From NCBI RefSeq assembly GCF_003144405.1, contig NZ_PENW01000029.1, positions 1-64,000 of the forward strand: DNA of 64,000 nucleotides. Direction: 5' to 3'. Shown here one piece after another: positions 45,264 through 55,555 of this stretch (position 1 is the stretch's first letter; each line of letters begins with the position of its first letter). The notes under the pieces were generated by a model, which saw only the letters and a list, made by a program, of their open reading frames with translations, did no database searches and was not told the origin of the DNA. Source of the stretch: Proteus cibi. GTDB lineage: Bacteria; Pseudomonadota; Gammaproteobacteria; Enterobacterales; Enterobacteriaceae. The position numbers were made by a program, and so were the translations under genes.

Positions 45264-48200
45264 TATGCCTTCTCCTGTCCATTCAGGGTCTGTTGATAAG
45301 CATCACCTTCACCATCAAGCCAATCAATCTGTTTCATTTTACGCACCACAACAAACTCATCACGGTTAGAACCCACAGTACCGTAATAGTTAAAGCTATA
45401 AGCCAACTGAGCGTATCCGCCAATCATATGAGTGGGTTTAGGGCAAACGCGCGTCACAGAGTTGTGAATACCGCCACGCATCCCTGTGATTTCAGAGCCT
45501 GGTAAATTTATTTGACGCTCCTGAGCGTGATACATATAAATCATGCCATCAGGAATACGTTGGCTGACAATTGCTCTCGCCGTTAGCGCACCATTGCTGT
45601 TGTATGCTTCAACCCAATCGTTATCACGAATCCCCATCTCTTTAGCATCATCTTCACTCAACCAAACCACAGGACCACCACGACCGAGCGTTAACATCAG
45701 TAAGTTATCGCTATACGTTGAGTGAATACCCCATTTTTGGTGAGGCGTCAGGAAGTTCAGCGCTTTTTCAGGGAAACCATTGGGTTTTTTACCTTTAACC
45801 GCATCAATCGCCTTCGTATCAATAGGTGGACGATAGACCACTAAACTTTCGCCATAAGCACGCATCCACTCGTGATCTTGATACAACTGCTGACGGCCAC
45901 TTAAAGTACGCCAAGGGATCATCTCGTGAACATTGGTATAACAAGCGTTATAAGAAACATGCTCATCTTCAAGACCAGACCATGTAGGACTTGAAATGAT
46001 CTTACGAGGTTGAGCAACGATATCGCGGAAACGAATTTTCTCATCTTCTTTGACTTTAGCTAAATGAGTGTGATCGCGTCCTGTCACTTTACTGAGTGCA
46101 TCCCACGCTTTTACCGCCACTTGACCGTTAGTTTCAGGGGCTAAAGAGAGGATAACTTCGGCGGCATCAATCGCGGTTTCAATCGCTGGGCGCCCTTCTG
46201 CTGCACCTTCATGACGAACACGATTAAGTTTTTTCAGGAAATCAACTTCTGTCTGTGTATTCCAACTGATCCCTTTACCGCCATTACCTAATTTATCCAT
46301 TAACGGCCCAAGTGAGGTAAAGCGAGCATAGGTATTTGGATAATCACGCTCAACCGGGATCAGGTGTGGTGCTGTTTTACCCGGAATTAGGTCACATTCA
46401 CCTTTTTTCCAATCTTTTACATCAAAAGGTTGTGCCATTTCAGCGGCGGAGTCATGCTGAATCGGTAGTGTCACTAAATCCGTTTCGACACCTAAATGAC
46501 CCACACACAATTTAGAGAAGGTGTTAGCGATACCTTTATAAATTTCCCAATCTGTTTTAGATTCCCAAGCAGGATCAACCGCAGCGGTTAATGGATGAAT
46601 AAATGGATGCATATCCGACGTATTCATATCATCTTTTTCATACCATGTAGCGGTGGGTAAAACGATATCGGAAAACAGGCAGGTGCTCGACATACGGAAG
46701 TCTAACGTCACCACTAAATCAACTTTACCCTCACCGCCTTTATCTTGCCATTCCACTTCTTGTGGCTTAACGTGGCCTTGCTCGCCTAAATCTTTACCTT
46801 GTAGGCCGTTCTCAGTGCCCAGTAAATATTTCAGTAAATACTCATGCCCTTTACCCGCAGAGCCTAATAGATTAGAACGCCAGATAAATAAATTACGCGG
46901 GAAGTTTTGTGGATTATCAGGTTGTTCTGAAGCAAAACGAATTTCACCTGATTTCAATGCATTAACGGTATAATCAGTGGCACTAACACCTGCTTCTTGC
47001 GCTTTTTTCGCAATAGACAGAGGGTTCACGTTTAATTGCGGTGCGGAAGGTAACCACCCCATACGCTCTGAACGCACGTTCATATCAACCAAGCTACCAG
47101 TAAAGCGAGATTTATCCGCTAATGGCGATAACAACTCGGTTGGTGATACAGTTTCATAACGCCACTGACTTGAGTGGTTATAGAAAAATGACGTACTGTT
47201 CATATGGCGAGGCGGACGCTGCCAGTCAAGACCAAAGGCTAATGGCAACCAACCCGTTTGTGGACGCAGTTTTTCTTGTCCAACATAGTGTGCCCAACCA
47301 CCACCACTTTGACCGACGCAACCACAGAAAATCAGCATATTGATAATGCCACGATAAGTCATGTCCATGTGATACCAGTGGTTAATACCGGCTCCCACTA
47401 TCACCATTGAACGACCATGTGTTTTTTCTGCGTTATCCGCGAATTCACGCGCTATACGGGTGATATCTTGACGACTGACACCTGTCACTTTTTCAGCCCA
47501 TGCAGGTGAATATGCTTTAATTTCATCGTAGTTTGACGCACAGTTTTCATCATTTAAACCGCGATCAACACCATAGTTGGCCAACAATAAATCATAGACA
47601 GTTGTGATGTATTTTTCTTCACCATTAGCAAGTGTAATACGTTTAGCCGGTAACTTGTGAACTAGCACATCATCAAGGGCAACACCTTCAAAGTATTCAC
47701 TCTTGATCCCGCCAAAATAAGGGAATGCCACATCAACAATATCATCGTGGTGATCTAAAAGACCTAATTGTAAGGTGACATCTTCGCCACTTTTGCCATC
47801 TTTAGGCTCAAGGTTCCATTTGGCAGCGCCTTCCCAACGAAAGCCCATCGAACCTTGAGGCGCAACCAATTGCTGTGTTTTCTCATCAATGGCAATGGTT
47901 TTCCACTCTGGATTTTTCTCTTGATCCAGATTGTTCACTAAATCAGAAGCACGCAACATACGACCTGCAACTAACTTACCTGAGTCGTGTTTATCTAACA
48001 TCACCAACATTGGCATATCAGTGTAAGTGCGCACATAGTTACTAAAATATTCAGTTTGGCGTTTAACGTGGAATTCGTTAAGAATAACGTGTCCCATCGC
48101 CATTGCCATTGCGCTATCAGTACCTTGTTTTGGGTTTAACCATTGGTCACAGAGCTTGGCAATTTCAGCGTAATCTGGCGTTACCGCAACGGTTTTCGTG

Positions 48201-49024
48201 CCTTTATAACGAACTTCGGTAAAGAAGTGCGCATCAGGAGTACGGGTTTGCGGTACGTTAGAACCCCATGCAATCAGATAAGAAGCGTTATACCAGTCTG
48301 CAGATTCTGGTACGTCTGTTTGCTCACCCCAAGTCATGGGAGATGCGGGGGGTAAGTCACAATACCAATCGTAGAAACTTAAACACGCGCCACCAATAAG
48401 CGATAAATAACGTGCGCCCGCCGCATATGACACCATTGACATAGCCGGAATTGGCGAGAAACCGATAATACGATCGGGACCAAACTCTTTTGCAGTAAAC
48501 ACGTTAGAAGCGGCAATGATTTCATTCACTTCTGACCACGAAGAGCGAACAAAACCGCCCCGCCCACGTGCTTGCTTATAGCTTTTGGTTTTTTCTGGTG
48601 AGCCAACAATAGAAGCCCATGCATCAACAGGATCACGATGTTGTGCTTTTGCTTCACGCCATAATTTAATGAGGCGTTTACGCACCATTGGGTATTTAAC
48701 ACGGTTCGCGCTATATAAATACCATGAATAGCTTGCACCACGAGGGCAGCCTCGAGGCTCATGATCCGGTAAATCAGGGCGTGTACGTGGGTAGTCCGTT
48801 TGTTGGGTTTCCCATGTGACTAACCCATTTTTGACGTAAATTTTCCAACTACAAGAGCCGGTACAGTTTACACCGTGAGTAGAACGAACAATTTTGTCGT
48901 GTTGCCAGCGACTACGGTAACCATCTTCCCAATCGCGGTTAACATTTAGCGTTTGGCCATGATCCTTTGAAAAGGTATCACCAAGCTGCTTAAAATAGCG
49001 GAATCTATCGAGAAACTTACTCAT
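45263..49024 (-). CDS. narG: NarG, nitrate reductase A catalytic subunit
   Basis: NarG reduces nitrate to nitrite at a bis-molybdopterin guanine dinucleotide Mo centre on the cytoplasmic side. The 1253-residue protein starts MSKFLDRFRYFKQ, the twin-arginine-like remnant typical of NarG. It has the N-terminal Fe-S ligands in HGVNCTGSCSWK and CPRGAS, and the Mo-ligand Asp context GEQTDVPESADWY. The start at 49024 fits the family and has GGGAG upstream; an ATG five codons earlier is less likely. It follows narK by 52 bases. Confidence 0.98.
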   Translation of the reverse strand: MSKFLDRFRYFKQLGDTFSKDHGQTLNVNRDWEDGYRSRWQHDKIVRSTHGVNCTGSCSWKIYVKNGLVTWETQQTDYPRTRPDLPDHEPRGCPRGASYSWYLYSANRVKYPMVRKRLIKLWREAKAQHRDPVDAWASIVGSPEKTKSYKQARGRGGFVRSSWSEVNEIIAASNVFTAKEFGPDRIIGFSPIPAMSMVSYAAGARYLSLIGGACLSFYDWYCDLPPASPMTWGEQTDVPESADWYNASYLIAWGSNVPQTRTPDAHFFTEVRYKGTKTVAVTPDYAEIAKLCDQWLNPKQGTDSAMAMAMGHVILNEFHVKRQTEYFSNYVRTYTDMPMLVMLDKHDSGKLVAGRMLRASDLVNNLDQEKNPEWKTIAIDEKTQQLVAPQGSMGFRWEGAAKWNLEPKDGKSGEDVTLQLGLLDHHDDIVDVAFPYFGGIKSEYFEGVALDDVLVHKLPAKRITLANGEEKYITTVYDLLLANYGVDRGLNDENCASNYDEIKAYSPAWAEKVTGVSRQDITRIAREFADNAEKTHGRSMVIVGAGINHWYHMDMTYRGIINMLIFCGCVGQSGGGWAHYVGQEKLRPQTGWLPLAFGLDWQRPPRHMNSTSFFYNHSSQWRYETVSPTELLSPLADKSRFTGSLVDMNVRSERMGWLPSAPQLNVNPLSIAKKAQEAGVSATDYTVNALKSGEIRFASEQPDNPQNFPRNLFIWRSNLLGSAGKGHEYLLKYLLGTENGLQGKDLGEQGHVKPQEVEWQDKGGEGKVDLVVTLDFRMSSTCLFSDIVLPTATWYEKDDMNTSDMHPFIHPLTAAVDPAWESKTDWEIYKGIANTFSKLCVGHLGVETDLVTLPIQHDSAAEMAQPFDVKDWKKGECDLIPGKTAPHLIPVERDYPNTYARFTSLGPLMDKLGNGGKGISWNTQTEVDFLKKLNRVRHEGAAEGRPAIETAIDAAEVILSLAPETNGQVAVKAWDALSKVTGRDHTHLAKVKEDEKIRFRDIVAQPRKIISSPTWSGLEDEHVSYNACYTNVHEMIPWRTLSGRQQLYQDHEWMRAYGESLVVYRPPIDTKAIDAVKGKKPNGFPEKALNFLTPHQKWGIHSTYSDNLLMLTLGRGGPVVWLSEDDAKEMGIRDNDWVEAYNSNGALTARAIVSQRIPDGMIYMYHAQERQINLPGSEITGMRGGIHNSVTRVCPKPTHMIGGYAQLAYSFNYYGTVGSNRDEFVVVRKMKQIDWLDGEGDAYQQTLNGQEKA

Positions 49025-49076
49025 CAGATACTCTCCCAATGCGCGCGAGCGCTCTCACATTGCGTATAATTCGTCA

Positions 49077-50471
49077 TTATTGTTTATTGTGTTTACGTCC
49101 ATAGACCAACCAAGTGATCAAGACGCAGGCGATATAAAATAGAACAAAGATTTTCATGGCACCGGCAGGAGAGCCAGTCATAGTCAGTGATGTCCCAAAG
49201 GCTTTAGGAATAAAGAAGCCACCAATTGCACCAATCGCGGAGATAAAACCAAGTGCTGCGGCACTTTCTGTTACCGCTTCTTTTTGAGCCATTTCATCTG
49301 TGGCGCCTTGGGCTTTCATGCGATCAACCGTGATTTTTCTAAACACCACTGCAATCATTTGGAATGTAGATCCGCTACCTAAACCTGCGGTTAAAAACAA
49401 CACCATAAAGACACCGTAGAACGCGATAAACGAACCACCAGCACCGTTTTCAGGTAGCGTTAAAAAGAGTAATGCCGAGAATATTGCCATGATAATAAAG
49501 TTAATCAGCGTAACTCTAATGCCACCAAACTTATCAGAAAGCGCACCACCGATAGGACGTGCTAAAGCCCCTAATAAAGGTCCAAAGAAGGCATAATGTA
49601 AAATAACGATATCGGGAAATTGGGTTTTAGAAAGCATGGCAAAACCCGCAGAGAAACCAATAAATGAACCAAAAGAACACAGGTATAAAATACTTAACAA
49701 CCAGAGGTGGCCGCGTTTTAAAACGGGTAATTGCTGGCTCAAAGACGCTTTGTTAGCCGCAAGGTCGTTCATACCAAACCAAGCAGCAAAAGTGAAAAAC
49801 AGTAAAAAAGGTACCCAAACCCATGCGGCATTTTCTAGCCATAAACGTGAACCATCAGGTTGAACAACACCGGGGCCACTAAACATTGCAAAGACACCCA
49901 CACCAATCACTAATGGGGCAATTAATTGCATAACGCTGACACCCAGATTGCCTAATCCACCATTTAATCCTAATGCACCACCTTGGCGTGCTTTCGGGAA
50001 GAAAAAGCTGATGTTTGCCATACTGGATGCAAAGTTTGCACCAGCAAAACCACATAGCAGTGAAATCACAATAAAGGTTGAGTAAGACGTTGTGGTGTCT
50101 TGCACTGCAAAACCAAGCCAAATACAAGGAATGATTAGAAATACGGTACTGATTGCAGTCCAACGACGACCACCAAAAATAGGGATCACGAAAGAATAAG
50201 GAACGCGTAAAAGAGCACCTGAAACAGAAGGCAGCGCAGTCAGCATAAATAACTGATCTGTAGTAAAGTTAAAGCCAACTTTGTTCAAATTTACTGCAAC
50301 GGCACTAAAAAGCATCCATACGCAGAATGATAAAAGTAAACAAGGAACAGAAATCCATAAATTGCGTGAAGCGATCTTTTGACCAGTCTTTTCCCAAAAA
50401 GCTTTATCTTCAGGATGCCAATCTTCGATCACCCCTTTTCTCATTTTTTCTGGGTGTTGAGTGAGTGCCAT
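49077..50471 (-). CDS. narK: NarK, nitrate/nitrite antiporter
   Basis: NarK imports nitrate and exports nitrite. The 464-residue major facilitator has 12 membrane segments, the nitrate-signature Gly-rich helices (GLNGGLGNLGVSVMQ and GFISAIGAIGGFF) and the substrate Arg contexts LLRVPYSF and RPIGGALSDKFGG. Its length matches E. coli NarK. It heads narKGHJI and is divergent from narXL, with an FNR-like site between them. Confidence 0.96.
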   Translation of the reverse strand: MALTQHPEKMRKGVIEDWHPEDKAFWEKTGQKIASRNLWISVPCLLLSFCVWMLFSAVAVNLNKVGFNFTTDQLFMLTALPSVSGALLRVPYSFVIPIFGGRRWTAISTVFLIIPCIWLGFAVQDTTTSYSTFIVISLLCGFAGANFASSMANISFFFPKARQGGALGLNGGLGNLGVSVMQLIAPLVIGVGVFAMFSGPGVVQPDGSRLWLENAAWVWVPFLLFFTFAAWFGMNDLAANKASLSQQLPVLKRGHLWLLSILYLCSFGSFIGFSAGFAMLSKTQFPDIVILHYAFFGPLLGALARPIGGALSDKFGGIRVTLINFIIMAIFSALLFLTLPENGAGGSFIAFYGVFMVLFLTAGLGSGSTFQMIAVVFRKITVDRMKAQGATDEMAQKEAVTESAAALGFISAIGAIGGFFIPKAFGTSLTMTGSPAGAMKIFVLFYIACVLITWLVYGRKHNKQ

Positions 50472-50768
50472 AACAACCTCGATTAACGGTTAGATTGGCA
50501 CCTTTTTACGATTAGAATTGTTAATTAGTCATGATCTGCATCAAGCAAAGATTTGTTTGATTTTTAAGCTAAAATCGTTCTTTATACCTAAGTATTAATA
50601 GGGTAACCCTTAATTTTTCATTTTAAATGAATAAGTTAATTTGAAATCGCTATAATTTATAAGTGAAATTATCTCCATGAGATATTTAGAGGTAATACTT
50701 TAGTAGTATATGACATTTGATGCCTTTTTAAGGCAAGATAGCGCTTGAATAAATTTGGAAAAATAACG
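50472..50768. promoter_or_regulatory. Divergent narK/narX control region
   Basis: ATGAT-CTGC-ATCAA (50531-50544) matches the FNR site TTGAT-N4-ATCAA with one mismatch. A TAAAAA -10-like box for narK (minus strand of 50503-50508) places it near -41.5. Several TAC-rich heptamers around 50586-50608 loosely resemble NarL sites but none is a perfect TACYYMT. Confidence 0.6.
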
Positions 50769-52574
50769 ATGAGCACTCATAAAATCCAATGGCATTACCG
50801 TTTTTCAATTATTAATCAAATAGCGATACTCATGTTGCTTTTCACTCTATTAGGTGTGGTAGGCATGGCCATTTCTAACCACATTATTTTAAGTGTACAA
50901 GGTAATGCTCATGCGATTAATAAATCAGGCTCTCTGCGTATGCAAAGCTATCGCTTGTTATCCGCTTTACCCCTAGATGAACAACATCGTTATTATCTTC
51001 ACGAATTAGAAACCGACTTAGACAGTGGTGAATTACGTCAAGTCTTAAGCAATGAATCGCTACAATCACAATATGCTCAATTAAATACTTACTGGAAAGA
51101 TACCTTAAAACCCACATTGCTCTATGCAAAACAACGTGATGACGCCAAACAAGAAGTTGTCTTTTTTGTTTCTCAACTAGATAAATTAGTATTAAGTATC
51201 GATCAGCTAACGGAGCAAAAAATCAGGCTGGTGGCTTATACCCAGCTTATTTTTACTGCACTTACGCTGTTATTGCTGTTTGGCTCTGTTTGGCATTTCC
51301 GTCGCCGTTTATTACACCCTTGGCAACAACTTATGACGATGGCTAATTCCATTGGTCATGGTGATTTTTCAGCACGTTTCCACCAACGTACACACCATGA
51401 TGAAATTGCCACATTGGGGATTGCACTCAATACCATGTCAGAAGAGCTTTCTACACTGTATAGCGAATTAGAAAAAAGAGTGGTTGAAAAAACTTACGAC
51501 TTACAACAAAAAAATAAAGTGCTCTCTTATCTCTATCATTCAAGCCAACAATTACACTCTCCAGCACCACTTTGTGCCCGATTAAGACAGATATTATTTG
51601 AGCTTCAACAAATCATTCCCGATACTTATTTTCAGATACGTTTATATGAAGATAATCATCACACATTATTTAATGAAATCAGTTTAGAACCTCAACCACG
51701 CTCCGAACATTGCCCTGATCCACAATGTGAACGTTGTGAAGATAATACGCCAATAACGACTTCATTAAATAGTGAGTTATTACATTGGGAATTAGCTGAT
51801 CAAATCCATCGTTATGGATTATTTGTTATACAGTTACCTGAAAATACCGTTTTAACAGATGAACAAAATAATTTAATGCTCTTACTGACAAAACAGATCT
51901 CAGCAATGCTGGCAATGGAACAACAAAACGAACAACAACAGCAGCTTTTATTAATGGATGAACGTTCGGCAATTGCGCGTGAATTACATGACTCTATTGC
52001 TCAATCGCTTTCTTGTTTAAAAATGCAAGTTAGCTATTTACAGATGCAGTCAGAAACCTTACCGGATAATTGCCAAAAACTCCTTAAAGAGATGCGAGAA
52101 GAGCTTAATGTCGCGTATCGTCAATTAAGAGAACTGTTAACCACGTTTCGCTTAAAACTCACAGAACCAGGATTACTTGCAGCGCTAGAAAGTACACTGA
52201 CTGAATTTAATCAGCGCCTTGGTTTCTCCATTAATTTTGACTATCAATTACCCGCAAAATGTGTGAATTCACATCAAAGTATTCATGTTGTACAAATCGT
52301 CCGGGAAGCATTAAATAATATTTTACAACATGCCAATGCCAATTGGGCTGAAGTCTCTTTATCTCTAAATAATGGTATGGTTGAACTAAAAATTAATGAT
52401 AATGGTGAAGGAATTAACCCAGAACCTGAAAAATTAAATCATTATGGTCTTATTATTATGCGTGAACGCGCAAATAGCTTAAATGGTTCTTATACGATAA
52501 AAGTACGCGAACAGGGCGGTACTCAAGTGTTTGTTAAATTTCCATTAATAACTACTCATAAAGACCCTGTCTAA
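50769..52574 (+). CDS. narX: NarX, nitrate/nitrite sensor kinase
   Basis: NarX senses external nitrate and phosphorylates NarL. The 601-residue protein has two membrane segments (about 18-40 and 155-175) flanking a periplasmic domain with the nitrate-binding P-box [17 protein letters not shown] near 51-67. A HAMP domain, a Cys-containing central module (CPDPQCERC) and a HisKA_3 kinase with the phospho-His407 ([17 protein letters not shown]) follow, ending in an ATPase domain. The ATG at 50769 is preferred over an upstream TTG. It overlaps no gene and precedes narL by 16 bases. Confidence 0.95.
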   Translation: MSTHKIQWHYRFSIINQIAILMLLFTLLGVVGMAISNHIILSVQGNAHAINKSGSLRMQSYRLLSALPLDEQHRYYLHELETDLDSGELRQVLSNESLQSQYAQLNTYWKDTLKPTLLYAKQRDDAKQEVVFFVSQLDKLVLSIDQLTEQKIRLVAYTQLIFTALTLLLLFGSVWHFRRRLLHPWQQLMTMANSIGHGDFSARFHQRTHHDEIATLGIALNTMSEELSTLYSELEKRVVEKTYDLQQKNKVLSYLYHSSQQLHSPAPLCARLRQILFELQQIIPDTYFQIRLYEDNHHTLFNEISLEPQPRSEHCPDPQCERCEDNTPITTSLNSELLHWELADQIHRYGLFVIQLPENTVLTDEQNNLMLLLTKQISAMLAMEQQNEQQQQLLLMDERSAIARELHDSIAQSLSCLKMQVSYLQMQSETLPDNCQKLLKEMREELNVAYRQLRELLTTFRLKLTEPGLLAALESTLTEFNQRLGFSINFDYQLPAKCVNSHQSIHVVQIVREALNNILQHANANWAEVSLSLNNGMVELKINDNGEGINPEPEKLNHYGLIIMRERANSLNGSYTIKVREQGGTQVFVKFPLITTHKDPV

Positions 52575-52590
52575 ATTGGAGCAAGTCGTA

Positions 52591-53253
52591 ATGAATAATA
52601 TGGGTTCCCCCACAGAAAAAGCGACAATTTTACTCATTGATGATCACCCGATGCTACGCAATGGTGTAAAACAACTTTTAAGCCTTGATACAACACTCAC
52701 TGTCGTTGGGGAAGCGGGAGATGGCATTCAAGGTGTGAAACTCGCTGAAGAATTAGATCCTGATTTAATCTTACTCGATCTGAATATGCCAGGAATGAAT
52801 GGTTTTGAAACTCTTGATCAACTGCGATTAAAGTCGTTATCCGGTCGGATCGTTGTTTTCAGCGTATCAAATTATAGTGATGATTTAGTCACGGCGTTAA
52901 AACGTGGTGCAGATGGCTATCTTTTAAAAGATATGGAGCCTGAAGAATTACTTGTCGCTCTAAAACAGGCGGCGGCTGGAAAAATGGTCGTCAGCCCTAC
53001 GTTAACCCCTATTTTAGCCGAATCATTACGTGAAGATCGTTCTGAAGGTGAGCGAGATATTGAACAACTCACCCCGCGTGAACGTGATATTTTAAAGCTG
53101 ATAGCGCAAGGGTTATCAAATAAAATGATCGCACGTAAGCTTGATATCACAGAAAGTACGGTCAAAGTGCATGTAAAACATCTACTGAAAAAGATGAAGC
53201 TAAAATCTCGTGTTGAAGTCGCTGTTTGGGTTCATCAACAACGCGTCGATTAA
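52591..53253 (+). CDS. narL: NarL, nitrate response regulator
   Basis: NarL, when phosphorylated by NarX, activates nar operons and represses fumarate reductase and others. The 220-residue protein has a receiver domain with phospho-acceptor Asp63 ([11 protein letters not shown]) and a LuxR-type helix-turn-helix ([43 protein letters not shown]). The ATG at 52591 has GGAG upstream; an earlier TTG is rejected. It converges with the LysR gene, overlapping by four bases. Confidence 0.96.
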   Translation: MNNMGSPTEKATILLIDDHPMLRNGVKQLLSLDTTLTVVGEAGDGIQGVKLAEELDPDLILLDLNMPGMNGFETLDQLRLKSLSGRIVVFSVSNYSDDLVTALKRGADGYLLKDMEPEELLVALKQAAAGKMVVSPTLTPILAESLREDRSEGERDIEQLTPRERDILKLIAQGLSNKMIARKLDITESTVKVHVKHLLKKMKLKSRVEVAVWVHQQRVD

Positions 53254-54152
53254 TTAAAGTTAGGTACAATGGGCTGGTGAGTACTCATCAGCTCAACGAG
53301 TTCTTTTGCCCCTTTTTGTAATGACTCCCCTTTTAGCCACATGGCATGAATAGGCAATCGCAACTCATTTTTCGTATTCTTAAACTGCAGCTGTTTTAAT
53401 TTTCCTTTTTGCAATTGAGTATAAATCAGCGAATACGGCAAATTGCCCCAGCCCATTCCCGCTTCAACCATACCCAGAGCCATTTGGAAACTATCCGTTT
53501 GCCAATAATTCGTTGCCACTAATGAGCGCTCATCTCTTAACTCTTTGGTATGACTTGCGATCATAATTTGGCGCACATTGACCAGATCCTCAATAAACAC
53601 ACTTGCGGGGTGTGCTAATGCAATATGACTTGCAGATATTGTTGCCACCAATGACTCAGAACCTAGATATTGAAATTGCTCATCACCATTCACATACAAT
53701 CCCCCATAAACTAGGCTCAATTGAATCTTATGCGAATGTAACATCTCAATAATGTCATCTTGTGCCGCGGTTATCACATTCACATTAAGTAACGGATAAC
53801 GTTGCGTTAATTCAGATAACGCAGGTAATAAATAATCAGGATTAATATCAGCCGCAACACCAATATTTAAAACACTTTCGAGATCCATGGAAAGCTCTTG
53901 TGCGTGCACTTGTAATAATTTTAATTGCTCTGCGATCATTCTGGCATGAGGCTCAAGTGCTTTGGCTTTTTCAGTTGGCTGAGGCTCTCGTGATGAACGT
54001 TCAAAAAGCGCATAACCTAATTCAGCTTCCATATTAGCAATCGCCATACTGACTGCTGATGGAACGCGTTTTAATGAACGTGCAGCTGCAGAGAAGGAGC
54101 CTTTATCCATCACGGCTAAAAATATCGCAATATGTTCACTTGAGAACTGCAT
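53250..54152 (-). CDS. LysR-family transcriptional regulator
   Basis: The 300-residue protein has the N-terminal LysR helix-turn-helix ([43 protein letters not shown]) and a C-terminal periplasmic-binding-like effector domain. The start at 54152 has AGGAG nine bases upstream. It is divergent from the PACE-family exporter gene 110 bases away, which is the standard arrangement for such exporters and their regulators, so it probably controls that gene. The inducer is unknown. Confidence 0.9.
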   Translation of the reverse strand: MQFSSEHIAIFLAVMDKGSFSAAARSLKRVPSAVSMAIANMEAELGYALFERSSREPQPTEKAKALEPHARMIAEQLKLLQVHAQELSMDLESVLNIGVAADINPDYLLPALSELTQRYPLLNVNVITAAQDDIIEMLHSHKIQLSLVYGGLYVNGDEQFQYLGSESLVATISASHIALAHPASVFIEDLVNVRQIMIASHTKELRDERSLVATNYWQTDSFQMALGMVEAGMGWGNLPYSLIYTQLQKGKLKQLQFKNTKNELRLPIHAMWLKGESLQKGAKELVELMSTHQPIVPNFN

Positions 54153-54262
54153 GTTCACTCCTGATGTTTCAGTCAAATTGATACTAGCTAACTTTTTCTA
54201 TCATTCTTACTGATTTATCTTACGATGCTTAACAGCACAGATCCACAGAAAAAGAGAGTACA

Positions 54263-54703
54263 ATGCAAGGTATTAAACGAAAAATTGTCTACGTGACAGC
54301 TTATGAGATTTTTGGCTGGGTCATTTCATCCGTTGGGCTTGCACTGTTGGCTGATAGTTCAACCGCAGTAACAGGTCCATTAGCGCTTGTGATCACCACC
54401 ATCGCGGTGAGTTGGAATTTTATTTATAACTGCCTATTTGAATTTTGGGAGAGTCGGCAAGTTTCAAGGATACGAACTTTCAGACGCCGTCTAGTACATG
54501 CGATTGGATTTCAGCTCACGCTGGTGCTCTATTTAATTCCGTTAATTGCATGGTGGTTGCATGTTTCATTATGGCAAGCATTAGTGATGGATTTTGCGCT
54601 GATCATCATCATCCCTTGTTATACTTTCGTTTATAACTGGGTATTTGATAAAGTGTTTGGCTTACCAAAATCTGCATTACCTGAAAATGCACCTGTAGCC
54701 TAA
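54263..54703 (+). CDS. PACE-family (AceI-like) small exporter
   Basis: PACE transporters export biocides such as chlorhexidine and short diamines. The 146-residue protein has two repeats of the bacterial transmembrane pair domain, each with two helices: residues 1-65 (KIVYVTAYEIFGWVISS, FIYNCLFEFWESR) and 70-135 (RLVHAIGFQLTLVLYL, FVYNWVFDKVFG). A conserved Glu (YE15) in helix 1 and YNxxF/WxxxFD endings are family features. The flanking LysR gene supports the call. The substrate cannot be told. Confidence 0.88.
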   Translation: MQGIKRKIVYVTAYEIFGWVISSVGLALLADSSTAVTGPLALVITTIAVSWNFIYNCLFEFWESRQVSRIRTFRRRLVHAIGFQLTLVLYLIPLIAWWLHVSLWQALVMDFALIIIIPCYTFVYNWVFDKVFGLPKSALPENAPVA

Positions 54704-54721
54704 GTGGCAAATTAAATCAGG

Positions 54722-54748
54722 AGAGTGATCCGAATAACAGATCACTCT
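54722..54748 (+). terminator. Terminator-like hairpin after the PACE exporter
   Basis: AGAGTGATC and GATCACTCT form a 9-bp stem around CGAATAACA. It lies between two converging genes and overlaps the end of the 76-residue gene on the other strand. No long T tract follows, so it is a weak terminator. Confidence 0.5.
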
Positions 54749-54972
54749 TTGACAGGATAGATATCTTCTAACGCAAATTGCTCAATACCGCCTTCTAACT
54801 CGCAACGACCTAAACCAATATTTTTATCATCAGCCGTTGTTCTTCTTAAAAGCTTACCCGTTACTTGCCCTAAATCTTTATCAGCTTCCAGAACACGGTA
54901 ATACTCTTTCATATAGCTCTCTTCACCCAGCGCCATATAAACTAAAAACTCATCACCTATTTTAATGTTCAT
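54742..54972 (-). CDS. Small protein of unknown function next to hxsA
   Basis: I do not recognise this 76-residue acidic protein (MNIKIGDEFLVYMALGEE...). It looks like a compact beta-rich fold with no signal peptide, membrane segment or cysteine cluster except one Cys (LGRCELEGG). It begins 19 bases after hxsA on the same strand, with only a weak ribosome-binding site, so it may be a fifth gene of the Hxs operon or an unrelated neighbour. Short overlap with the hairpin at 54722-54748. Confidence 0.6.
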   Translation of the reverse strand: MNIKIGDEFLVYMALGEESYMKEYYRVLEADKDLGQVTGKLLRRTTADDKNIGLGRCELEGGIEQFALEDIYPVKE

Positions 54973-54991
54973 ACTTTAACCATCTGCATTC

Positions 54992-55555
54992 TTAGTTAGT
55001 TGCATAAATTCCTAATGCATTTAATAAATCAGCATCAATTAATGCATTAGAAGATAGCTTCATATCTCTTCTATAATTTTGTATTGATTGGCGGGTTGCA
55101 GGTCCCATAACGCCATCAATTACACCATTGAAATAATGTTTTTCAAATAATGCAAATTGTACCCTCATAACAAGGCGCTTTCTTTGTTCTTGAGTAAAGT
55201 TTGAATTCCTAACTGATTGTGAAAAATCATTATTAGATGAAGAAGCTGACGAATTCTGCGAATTTGTTCTATTGGTCGTTTGTGGCTGAGAATAACTCGG
55301 TGTAGAAGGAGCACTTCTGTAATAACCACCACCAGAAGAAGAGCGGTGAGAACTATGGCTACGATGGCTTCTGTGAGAACTATGGCTTCTATGCCCTGCA
55401 ATATAAAATGGTGTTTCTACATTTAAAGGTGCAAAAACAAGATCTTCAGGTTCAAATGTTAATTCAGAATTAGGTAGTCCAGTAGAACTGGCTATTGCCT
55501 GACTATTTAAGGATAAGAAACCAGGTAGTAATGCAGCTAAACTCCACTTTTTCAT
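54992..55555 (-). CDS. hxsA: HxsA, His-Xaa-Ser repeat protein (modification target)
   Basis: HxsA is the presumed substrate of the Hxs radical SAM enzymes. The 187-residue protein has a Sec signal peptide (MKKWSLAALLPGFLSLNSQAIA). Six consecutive His-Xaa-Ser triplets follow at residues 55-72 (His at 55, 58, 61, 64, 67 and 70; Xaa is Arg or Ser), then a Ser/Thr/Asn/Gln-rich linker (about 73-115). The C-terminal domain resembles peptidoglycan-binding domain 1 (VIDGVMGPATRQSIQNYRRD). It should therefore sit in the periplasm on the cell wall. The start overlaps hxsC by four bases. Confidence 0.92.
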   Translation of the reverse strand: MKKWSLAALLPGFLSLNSQAIASSTGLPNSELTFEPEDLVFAPLNVETPFYIAGHRSHSSHRSHRSHSSHRSSSGGGYYRSAPSTPSYSQPQTTNRTNSQNSSASSSNNDFSQSVRNSNFTQEQRKRLVMRVQFALFEKHYFNGVIDGVMGPATRQSIQNYRRDMKLSSNALIDADLLNALGIYATN

